A stretch of 13,835 bases of DNA from an uncultured Bacillota bacterium (GTDB lineage: Bacteria; Bacillota_I; Bacilli_A; Izemoplasmatales; UBA1188): assembly GCA_900318975.1 (NCBI GenBank), contig ONMY01000254.1, positions 1-13,835 on the forward strand. Reading direction: 5' to 3'. Shown here piece by piece: positions 1-7,435 of this stretch. The notes beneath the pieces are model-generated. The model was not told the DNA's origin, did not search any database, and saw nothing but the letters and a program-made list of their open reading frames with translations. The first letter of the stretch is position 1, and every line of letters begins with the position of its first letter. The position numbers and the translations under genes are program-made.

Positions 1-1
1 A

Positions 2-646
2 TCCGTCAATAAGGGCGAGTGGGATTACTCTAAAACCATTGAGGATAGAATTAAATATCATCGCAAATGGATATCTTTATGTAGAGGAGTCCTTAAGGAC
101 AATGGAACAATAATGATTTCATCTACTCTTCATTCTGTTTATGCGATAGGTGTGGCTCTCGAACTAGAAGGCTATTCCATTATTAACAATATAATCTGGA
201 GAAAGACAAATCCTGCTCCAAACCTAGCATGTCGTTGTTTTACTCATTCAACCGAAACAGTTATATGGGCCAGGAAACAGCTAACTCTAAAGAAGAAGGG
301 CAAGCATTATTTCAACTATGAAGCCATGAAAGAAGAAAATGGTGGTAAACAAATGAAAGATGTATGGGAGTTTGAAGAGCCTGAAATACTAGACATTTCG
401 ACCGCTCCAAAGAGCGAAAAGAAATATGGTAAGCATCCAACACAAAAACCTGTTAAACTATTAGAAAGACTAATTACTGCTGCTTCTAAAGAAAATGACC
501 TAATCCTAGATCCTTTTAATGGTTCTGGAACAACGGGAATAGTTGCAGCTCAATTAGGAAGAAAATACATAGGGATTGAAATAGATAAAGATTATTTGGA
601 ACTAACCAAAAAGCGTTACTTAGGAGGTAAGGGCGATGGCAAATAG
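2..646 (+). CDS. dpnA: DpnA-like beta-class DNA adenine-N6 methyltransferase (5' partial)
   Basis: This is the 3' portion of a DNA methyltransferase that is open from the window edge; 214 codons remain and the true start is outside. It would transfer a methyl group from S-adenosylmethionine to adenine, most likely in GATC, protecting host DNA from the endonuclease encoded next. Visible signs are the KGEWD segment that follows the DPPY motif in this family, a TNPAPN stretch, FTHSTETVIWARK, KHPTQKP, and the SAM-binding motif I DPFNGSG at 509-529. Motif I near the C terminus, after the catalytic region, marks the permuted beta class (N6_N4_Mtase fold). From memory the protein matches pneumococcal DpnA closely along its length; about 50 N-terminal residues, including the catalytic DPPY, are missing only because of the window edge. 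An internal ATG at 113 is not the real start, because the conserved reading continues upstream. It overlaps the endonuclease gene by 11 nt. Confidence 0.93.
   Translation, partial: SVNKGEWDYSKTIEDRIKYHRKWISLCRGVLKDNGTIMISSTLHSVYAIGVALELEGYSIINNIIWRKTNPAPNLACRCFTHSTETVIWARKQLTLKKKGKHYFNYEAMKEENGGKQMKDVWEFEEPEILDISTAPKSEKKYGKHPTQKPVKLLERLITAASKENDLILDPFNGSGTTGIVAAQLGRKYIGIEIDKDYLELTKKRYLGGKGDGK
622..628 (+). promoter_or_regulatory. Ribosome binding site for the DpnII-type endonuclease
   Basis: AGGAGGT lies inside the end of the methyltransferase gene, 7 nt before the ATG at 636. It is a near-perfect Shine-Dalgarno sequence and fixes the endonuclease start. The endonuclease is thus translated from the same message as the methyltransferase, with no visible controller gene between them. 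Confidence 0.8.
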
Positions 647-1535
647 AGATTTCAACCAATGGCTATCCACTATGAAAGATAGCATTGCTACATGGACTTA
701 CTATACAGATTTTGAAAAGGTCTATGAAAATGTTCAAAAGGTCAAAGTTGAATTAAATATTTTGAATTCGCTTATTGGCTCCAAAAATATCGAAGAAGAA
801 TTCAAATCTATCGTTAAGCAATATCCTAATGTTTTGGTCGTTGTTCCGATTTTATTAGCAAAACGTGAAGCTGAAATTAAAGTGCAAGACGCCGACGGAA
901 GTTATGTCTTTAACTTTGTTAAGATGAACTATACAGTTGACCAATATACTCTCTTTATGAGAAATAGCGGTCTCTTTGATTTGCTCCAAAACCATATTAT
1001 CAATAACCTAGTTGATTATGTTTTAGGCATTGAAGTTGGAATGGACACTAATGGAAGAAAGAATAGAACTGGTCATGTCATGGAAGACCTAGTTGAATCC
1101 TATCTCATCAAGGCTGGTTTAGTTAAAGGTAAGACATACTTCAAAGAAATGTATGCTTCTGAAGTTGAGAAGAGATTCCATTTAGACTTATCTAGGCTAA
1201 GTAATGATGGTAAAGCTGAAAAGAGATTTGATTTTGTTTTTGTCGGAGCATTAGGAACTGTATTTGCCTGTGAATGTAATTTCTATAGTGGTGGGGGCTC
1301 TAAGCTTAATGAAACAGCCAGAAGTTATAAAACCTTAACCGAAGAATCTAAAGATATTACTGGTTTCCAATTTGTCTGGTTTACAGATGGCATTGGTTGG
1401 AATTCCGCTAAACACAATTTAGAAGAAACATTTGATGTTCTTGACAATTTGTATAATTTGAAAGACTTGGAAGACGGAGCAATCAATAAATTGATTGATA
1501 GTGCTGAATATTTAAAACATTTAATTGGTAAGTAA
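636..1535 (+). CDS. dpnB: DpnII/MboI-family type II restriction endonuclease (GATC)
   Basis: This 299-residue protein is a type II endonuclease that should cut unmethylated GATC in foreign DNA; DpnII itself is of similar length. The diagnostic segment is residues 198-231: FDFVFV with D199, then E213-C-N215-F-Y followed by GGGSKLNETARSY. In the family this is the PD-(D/E)xK-type active site with the unusual E-x-N ending. The later FVWFTDGIGW and NLEETFD segments are also typical. GATC as the target is inferred from family membership and from the adjoining DpnA-like methyltransferase. The start at 636 has a strong ribosome binding site 7 nt upstream, and the first 11 nt overlap the methyltransferase gene. 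The gene itself contains no GATC site. I see no truncation or missing motif, so it is probably active. Confidence 0.93.
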   Translation: MANRDFNQWLSTMKDSIATWTYYTDFEKVYENVQKVKVELNILNSLIGSKNIEEEFKSIVKQYPNVLVVVPILLAKREAEIKVQDADGSYVFNFVKMNYTVDQYTLFMRNSGLFDLLQNHIINNLVDYVLGIEVGMDTNGRKNRTGHVMEDLVESYLIKAGLVKGKTYFKEMYASEVEKRFHLDLSRLSNDGKAEKRFDFVFVGALGTVFACECNFYSGGGSKLNETARSYKTLTEESKDITGFQFVWFTDGIGWNSAKHNLEETFDVLDNLYNLKDLEDGAINKLIDSAEYLKHLIGK

Positions 1536-1539
1536 ACAA

Positions 1540-4122
1540 ATGAGCATTGAAGAGCTTTGGGTTGGTACAAGAGTTAGGCACAATAAGTTTGGTTTAGGAA
1601 CTGTTGTTTTCGTTGATAAAGAAGGCGGTACAGCAACAGTTGACTTTGATTTACCTTTTGAAAATAAGCGCAGAAGGATAATGATTGCATCGGTCCTTAT
1701 AAAAGTTGAAGAAAAACCAAAACCAGTTTCAAAACCAAAAGACAATGATTCTCAGATTAAAGTAGGCTGTCGAGTTGAACACAAGACCTTTGGTATGGGT
1801 ACTATTGTTGCACTGGATGATGGACACGACTATGTCGAAGTAGATTTTGATAATCCTACCGACGGCAAGAAACGAAGACCTATTATGTTGTCTTTCTTGA
1901 AAGTATATATTCCTAAAAAACCTGAAAACCAATCACAAAGCAATGAATTTGTTAAAGGTGACATTGTTTACAATGAGCAATTTGGCGAAGGTATTATTGT
2001 TGATAGAAGAGGCTTTTTTAAGAGTCTGGTAAAATTCAAAAATACTGGTCGTGAAGAGACTATTTTAAACATGCATTTAACCAAAGTAATCGAAGATATT
2101 ATTGGCGAAGACGAAATATCTGACGAAGAAATAAATAGTGCTTTTAAAATAATCCCTTCAAATTACTCGGATCAAACTTGCTATTCAACAAACGCTAAGA
2201 GACTAATGACATTCCTGAGAAAGAAATATACCGGTGATGGTATTGCTACAATTAAGGCTTATCCTGAAGGCGATGGAGAAATCGGTGTACTGATTGTACC
2301 AGATAAGGGAATTGTGGTTTTTAAGATGATGAATCAAGAACTCACTGCTGACATGTTGGCGTCAACAATGTTTGAACCACTGTCAAATAATCAATATTCT
2401 TCTTTGAAGAATCATTATACTAAAAATTTCTTAATGTCTAAAAATTTGTGTGTTTTTATAAATGATTCCTACAAGATTCTAAAATATCCAACACGCTTTG
2501 TGCTTGTGTATCAAAATGTTGACGTTTCAAAGATGACAAGTGAAGAAAAGAATAAAATTAGAATTTCTAATAAAAATATTTTGTTCAAAAACTTTTCTAG
2601 TCATATTTATGGAAATGAATTGTTTTCTAATTTTGAGGAATATGATAAAGCATCATTTACTTCGATTGGTTCAAAAATGTATGGCTCGATTATAGAAAGG
2701 GTTGTTCCTGAAAACGCAACTTTGATTGACATTGTTCCAAAAGAAGATGTTGTCGTTAAAGCAAAAGAAAATAATCCAAAATTTGCTCCAATTACTGGTG
2801 ACGAGCGTGAGTTTAGTGCACTTTGCTTGGATGATTCTCAAATTAGAATGATTAACGATACTAAACCGGGACATTATTTAACGTTAGCAAATCCAGGTAC
2901 TGGAAAAAGTGTATTGCTTGTCTCAAAGGCCTATAGAATTCAATCGATTAAAAACAATAATAATGTCCTTATAACTTGTTATAACAAGAATCTTGCAGAA
3001 CACCATCTAACTTTTGCTCAAGTTAGTGGAATGAAGACACCATATTTGCACATTCAAACATTTCACAAACTAGTTCGCGACCTTCTTCTTAAAAAAGATC
3101 CTACCTTTGTTAGAAGTTTAAATATTGAAGACAATGAAAATGATTTTGACAGAATGATTGATAGATTTGAGCATTTTGTAGATTCTGGAATAATACAAAC
3201 CAATTTCAATGCAATTTTCATTGATGAGATTCAATTGTTTGACCCAAAATGGATTGATATTTGTTATAAATTGTTAGACAAGAGCAACGGAAAAGACTTC
3301 TTCTTTGAAATGTTTGGAGACATAAATCAAGATGTTAAGAGTCTGCGTTCTAAAGGCAAAGCATCATGGCAAAATACAAAAATTGTTCCATCCCTTCAAG
3401 GACGTGTTAAGAAGCTGGAAAAGAACTATCGAAACACTGACCTAATAGCTAAATATCTGACAACAATGATACAAGACTTTAATAAGTATTTAACAAGAAT
3501 TGGCGTTCCTGTTGATCCAGAAAGTTCTTGCTTAACATCTGAAACATCTAAAAGAGGAAGCTTGCGAACTAAGATACTTATTTCATCAAACGACAAGTTT
3601 ACGAAAGTAAAACAGCTTGTAAAAGAGTTACATAAAAAAATGAATGCTGAGTATAGTGAAATTGCGGTAATCTACCCAGCGACTAAGTTTAGTAGATGGT
3701 ATGCACCTATCACACTTGTCGAAAATGAATTTGATAAAGCGGATATTCCTTTTAGCTTTATTCATGGTGATGCGAATGAAGGCAGAGAAAAACGTTACCC
3801 TCTTTTCGATTGTGATGGTGTAATTATGTCTACGATTGATTCTTGCTTAGGTCTTGACTTTAAATATGTTATCCTCTGTGGAATGCATTTTTGGGACTAT
3901 ATACACGATGGACAAGATAACAAGGTTAGAAAATTAACGAACGATTTAATTTCAAGTAATCAAACAGCAAGATTTTACATAAATGAAATCGGTAAGAAAA
4001 TTTACTCAGCTTGCTCTAGAGCAAGAGAAGGTCTTTATATTATTGACGATTTAGATAAAGAATCGCCTATCAAAAAGATTATTAGGCCAATTAGCGGAAG
4101 GAGATATTTCGATGAAAATTAA
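1540..4122 (+). CDS. SF1 UvrD-like helicase with three N-terminal Tudor-like repeats and degenerate NERD-like region
   Basis: This 860-residue ATP-dependent DNA helicase or translocase is numbered from the ATG at 1540, 4 nt after the endonuclease stop. A TTG at 1525 in the same frame would add five residues. Neither start has a clear ribosome binding site, so translation may be coupled. Residues 8-56, 75-124 and 139-185 are three related modules (VGTRVRHNKFGLGTVV, VGCRVEHKTFGMGTIV, KGDIVYNEQFGEGIIV), resembling the Tudor/SH3-like domain usually at the C terminus of UvrD/PcrA. Residues about 195-330 look like a NERD nuclease domain, but the acidic and E-x-K positions are replaced (DGEIG at 245-249, VVFKM after it). 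The motor follows: Walker A NPGTGKS 451-457, Walker B DEIQ 562-565, FGDINQ, NYRNT, and motif VI SRAREG around R827. The role is inferred to be handling DNA ends in the defence operon. It is not a recognised DISARM subunit; I cannot exclude a distant relation to DrmE. Confidence 0.85.
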   Translation: MSIEELWVGTRVRHNKFGLGTVVFVDKEGGTATVDFDLPFENKRRRIMIASVLIKVEEKPKPVSKPKDNDSQIKVGCRVEHKTFGMGTIVALDDGHDYVEVDFDNPTDGKKRRPIMLSFLKVYIPKKPENQSQSNEFVKGDIVYNEQFGEGIIVDRRGFFKSLVKFKNTGREETILNMHLTKVIEDIIGEDEISDEEINSAFKIIPSNYSDQTCYSTNAKRLMTFLRKKYTGDGIATIKAYPEGDGEIGVLIVPDKGIVVFKMMNQELTADMLASTMFEPLSNNQYSSLKNHYTKNFLMSKNLCVFINDSYKILKYPTRFVLVYQNVDVSKMTSEEKNKIRISNKNILFKNFSSHIYGNELFSNFEEYDKASFTSIGSKMYGSIIERVVPENATLIDIVPKEDVVVKAKENNPKFAPITGDEREFSALCLDDSQIRMINDTKPGHYLTLANPGTGKSVLLVSKAYRIQSIKNNNNVLITCYNKNLAEHHLTFAQVSGMKTPYLHIQTFHKLVRDLLLKKDPTFVRSLNIEDNENDFDRMIDRFEHFVDSGIIQTNFNAIFIDEIQLFDPKWIDICYKLLDKSNGKDFFFEMFGDINQDVKSLRSKGKASWQNTKIVPSLQGRVKKLEKNYRNTDLIAKYLTTMIQDFNKYLTRIGVPVDPESSCLTSETSKRGSLRTKILISSNDKFTKVKQLVKELHKKMNAEYSEIAVIYPATKFSRWYAPITLVENEFDKADIPFSFIHGDANEGREKRYPLFDCDGVIMSTIDSCLGLDFKYVILCGMHFWDYIHDGQDNKVRKLTNDLISSNQTARFYINEIGKKIYSACSRAREGLYIIDDLDKESPIKKIIRPISGRRYFDEN
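4099..4103 (+). promoter_or_regulatory. Ribosome binding site for the DrmA-like gene
   Basis: AGGAG, within GGAAGGAGA, lies inside the end of the upstream helicase gene, 8 nt before the ATG at 4112. It supports that start and the 11-nt gene overlap. Confidence 0.75.
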
Positions 4123-7100
4123 TAAGCAAAATTGCACAATTGTTGCTGAGTCTTTAAAAGATGAATTAATTCGAGACATTACTGGAAGCAATGAAGAATG
4201 GCTTTTTGGAAAAGCTCCTTCTGAACACGTTATGATTGGTATGATTGATGGTGCACAACAAGAAGCATCTATTCTTAAGGGTGAAGAAGTAGACGATAAA
4301 AAATTTAAAACTATTCCAGCTATTGGCTTGAGATTTAGAGTTCCTAAAGAAACAACAAAAGTACAGTTGATACTTAAAGGAAAATTATTCTTTAGAATAA
4401 GACCTACGTATGAGCAACAACTCAAATATTTGATTTCCCAATTGAACGGAAAAGAGAATTCAACAATCAAAACCAAAGAAGATATTTTGAATTTTATTGA
4501 AGAGTATAAAAAGAACAACGAAGGTGTTGAGCCTAAAGAATACATTGTTCAAGTGAACAAGAGCATCTCATTGCATGAATTTGGTTATTTTACTATTGAT
4601 ATTAATGATGCAGAGAATTGTTCAAAAATATTGAATGAACAAATATCAAAAAAAATAAACGATACAATCGATTCAATCAGAACTACCTCAGTTGGCTATA
4701 AAAAGTTACAACTTCCAATTTCGGAATTGTTAGATGAATCAAGATTTGATGGCAAGCTAGATTCTTATCAATCAATGGCTGTACCTAACTGGAACATTCA
4801 ATTATATATTTCTGTCGATAGTTATGAAAAATATCACGAAGTACTTGTACAACTAGTTAATTTTACTGACAAGATAGCAAAAAGTGGCTCATATGAAACT
4901 GCTATTTTTAATGGTGGAATAGAAATCAAATCTGAAGAAGGTTTTATACCTTTCCAATTTAATGCAACTAAACATTATTACATTGATAAACCTATGCTTC
5001 CTGCTGTAGGCAACAATTGTACAATCAATGTAATTGATGAGCACACTATTGAAACAGAAAATATTCCTATTTACCGTCAAAACCGTGTTTTAACAATTGA
5101 TAAATATAGTTCTTACATGGAGTTCAATAAGCTCGTTGAAAATCCTGTTGATAATTTGACTTTTGTCTATAAAGAAATGCTTAAAAAGTTAGAAAGCTAT
5201 AGACTAGACGTTTCAATTGCTAAAAAACATGAGACTGAAGAATATGTGAATTGCTTTGAAAAAGAAGTGAATGATTTTGAGTTTGAAATAAATAGATTTA
5301 AATACGGAATAGATCTCATCCAAAACAAGACCGATGTTAGAAAGGCGTTTGAATTAATGAATAGGACTTTTGGACTGAACAAAAACTATTCAGGTTGGAG
5401 AATGTTCCAAATAGTTTTTATTGTTTCTGAATTGGCCGATATTATTAATTGCGAATATAAAGGTACGCCTGGATTCCATTGTAACGATATCAACAATGTT
5501 GATTTAATTTATTTCCCAACAGGTGGTGGTAAAACTGAAACATTTTTAGGATGTGTCATTTTCGCGGCCTTTTTTGACAGAATTAGAGGAAAAGAGAACG
5601 GTGTAACTGCAATAATAAAATATCCTCTAAGATTACTTGCTGCACAACAATTAGATAGAATTCTTTTATTAACAATCAATGCAAATAAGATTAAAAAAGA
5701 GCATCACATACCTGGCGATGACTTTTCTGTTGGCTTTTTCACAGGTTCCAAAAACACCCCTAACAGAATTGATGACAAGAAAAGGGATGAAATTGATATC
5801 TCGGCTCAGAAGACAAAGAATGACAACTATAGGCAAATTGACATTTGTCCAATCTGCAAGCAAGAAATGAATGTTGTTTTTGACAAGGATAAGTGGGTGT
5901 TAAAACACGTTTGTAGTAATCCATATTGTTCGTTTGAGCCACCAATCTATATTGTTGATGATGAAATCTATCGTTACACTCCGACATTTGTCATTTCGAC
6001 AATTGATAAAATGGCTAATATTGGAACATCGCTTGGCTTTAAGTCATTGCTCGGTCAATCTACAACAAGATGCGCCAAACATGGATTTTTATCTTATGCT
6101 AGTGGTTGCAGTGTTCCGGGATGCAATTGCCAAATTGAAAAAGATGTTGAAAGAAAAGACCCAATACCTACTTTGTTTATTCAAGATGAAATGCATCTTG
6201 TTAATGAGAGTTTAGGTACTTTTGATTCGCATTATGAATCTTTGATTCAATATTTTTGTGAAAACCTAGTCCCAAAGAACCAAAGAAAGACAATTAAGTT
6301 CATTGGAGCAACAGCAACAATCTCTGACTATGAAAAACATATTAAGGGCTTATACAACAAGGATGCAAAAAAATTCCCATCCTCAGTAAAAAAAGAGAAC
6401 TTTTATTCGATTATTGATAAGAATGAGGTTAGTCGAATAATCATTGGAGCAGCTTTGTATGGCGGCTCAATTACCGATAGCGTTCAAAAAATTACCACAT
6501 TAATGAGGATTATCGTCTCTCAATGGATTAATGATTGCGATAACAGGGTTATTGAATTAAAGAAAAAAGGTTTTGATGGTACATCAGAGGATCTTAGAAA
6601 TATCCTGAACTATTATTTAATTGCAATTATTTATAATAATTCTAAAAATGACGCTGGAGAAATATATACAGCGCTAGAGAATATCGGAAACAATACTCTT
6701 TTGGCAAACAATCTTCCAAAATTTGACATAGCAGAAATTACTGGTGATGTTGAGTTTAAAACCATCAAGAGTGTTATGCATGATGTGGAAGCTTGTGACG
6801 ATAAATATCAAACTAAAAATGTGATTATTGCAACATCAGCCATTTCACATGGTGTTGATGAAGATTGCTTCAACCAGATTTATTTCTTTGGTATGCCAAA
6901 CCAAACATCTGAATATATTCAAGCCTATTCTAGAGCTGGAAGAAAATTTACTGGAATCGTATTTGATATATTTAGAATTGTTCGCGATAGAGATAAATCC
7001 TATTTAAAGAACTTTTACAATTTCCATGAATACAAAGATTTATTAATAAACCCAGTTCCTATTAATAGATATGCCAAGAATGCTGTCTATAGTACTATTC

Positions 7101-7432
7101 CTGGAGTTGTAGCAGCCCTCCTATATCATTGCTACGTAATGAAGAGAAGAGCTATTGATGTTACCAAAGTAATTAACAATGGCCAATTAACTCTTGATAA
7201 GTTGCTAGATGACGTTTTAAACATTTATGAATGCGATAGTCAAGATTCTAAACTCTATAAGAAAATAATCACTGTTGAAGTAACAAAGATTTTTAATGCT
7301 TTCAAAGATAATACAAATTCTGAAATCTTGATTGCTGATTTAATTAAAAATTCGACAACTCGTCATAAGGGTCCAATGACCAATCTAAGAGATGTGGATG
7401 TGCCTTTAGAAGTGGCCATGAAAGGTAATTAA
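4112..7432 (+). CDS. drmA: DrmA-like SF2 helicase, DISARM core subunit
   Basis: This 1106-residue ATP-dependent helicase is of the DrmA type. In DISARM, DrmA pairs with DrmB, and the complex loads on DNA with single-stranded ends. An N-terminal region of about 460 residues of unassigned fold precedes the motor. Motor motifs are Walker A FPTGGGKTE 468-476 (K474), then the DrmA-like KYPLRLLAAQQ, motif II QDEMHLV from 691 (D692, E693), GATAT 732-736, ATSAISHGVD 907-916, and EYIQAYSRAGR ending near 944. Two cysteine clusters sit between motifs I and II: C579/C582/C601/C606, and C654/H657/C666/C671/C673, probably binding zinc. The QDE(M/L)HL and EYIQ..SR.GR signatures are what separate DrmA from generic DEAD helicases. 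The start is set by a strong ribosome binding site, and the end is 3 nt before the DrmB-like gene. KYPLRLLAAQQ differs slightly from the usual RYTLRLLT.QQ, suggesting a divergent branch. The function of this particular protein is inferred from family. Confidence 0.85.
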   Translation: MKINKQNCTIVAESLKDELIRDITGSNEEWLFGKAPSEHVMIGMIDGAQQEASILKGEEVDDKKFKTIPAIGLRFRVPKETTKVQLILKGKLFFRIRPTYEQQLKYLISQLNGKENSTIKTKEDILNFIEEYKKNNEGVEPKEYIVQVNKSISLHEFGYFTIDINDAENCSKILNEQISKKINDTIDSIRTTSVGYKKLQLPISELLDESRFDGKLDSYQSMAVPNWNIQLYISVDSYEKYHEVLVQLVNFTDKIAKSGSYETAIFNGGIEIKSEEGFIPFQFNATKHYYIDKPMLPAVGNNCTINVIDEHTIETENIPIYRQNRVLTIDKYSSYMEFNKLVENPVDNLTFVYKEMLKKLESYRLDVSIAKKHETEEYVNCFEKEVNDFEFEINRFKYGIDLIQNKTDVRKAFELMNRTFGLNKNYSGWRMFQIVFIVSELADIINCEYKGTPGFHCNDINNVDLIYFPTGGGKTETFLGCVIFAAFFDRIRGKENGVTAIIKYPLRLLAAQQLDRILLLTINANKIKKEHHIPGDDFSVGFFTGSKNTPNRIDDKKRDEIDISAQKTKNDNYRQIDICPICKQEMNVVFDKDKWVLKHVCSNPYCSFEPPIYIVDDEIYRYTPTFVISTIDKMANIGTSLGFKSLLGQSTTRCAKHGFLSYASGCSVPGCNCQIEKDVERKDPIPTLFIQDEMHLVNESLGTFDSHYESLIQYFCENLVPKNQRKTIKFIGATATISDYEKHIKGLYNKDAKKFPSSVKKENFYSIIDKNEVSRIIIGAALYGGSITDSVQKITTLMRIIVSQWINDCDNRVIELKKKGFDGTSEDLRNILNYYLIAIIYNNSKNDAGEIYTALENIGNNTLLANNLPKFDIAEITGDVEFKTIKSVMHDVEACDDKYQTKNVIIATSAISHGVDEDCFNQIYFFGMPNQTSEYIQAYSRAGRKFTGIVFDIFRIVRDRDKSYLKNFYNFHEYKDLLINPVPINRYAKNAVYSTIPGVVAALLYHCYVMKRRAIDVTKVINNGQLTLDKLLDDVLNIYECDSQDSKLYKKIITVEVTKIFNAFKDNTNSEILIADLIKNSTTRHKGPMTNLRDVDVPLEVAMKGN

Positions 7433-7435
7433 TTT

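Noticed and set aside
113..646. ATG at 113 as the true start of the methyltransferase
   Set aside because: The frame stays open to the window edge and encodes the family's KGEWD segment upstream, so the gene is cut by the window rather than starting here.
1525..1539. TTG at 1525 as the start of the Tudor-repeat helicase
   Set aside because: It is in frame and possible, but it has no Shine-Dalgarno sequence, and the ATG at 1540 directly follows the endonuclease stop and begins just before the first conserved repeat.
4051..4545. A 164-codon open frame on the - strand
   Set aside because: It lies wholly across the junction of two well-supported + strand genes, has no family motif, and is the sort of shadow frame expected in AT-rich codon use.
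5679..6215. Two short + strand frames inside the DrmA-like gene (5679-5870 and 5934-6215)
   Set aside because: The main frame here encodes the conserved cysteine clusters and motif II, so these are shadows.
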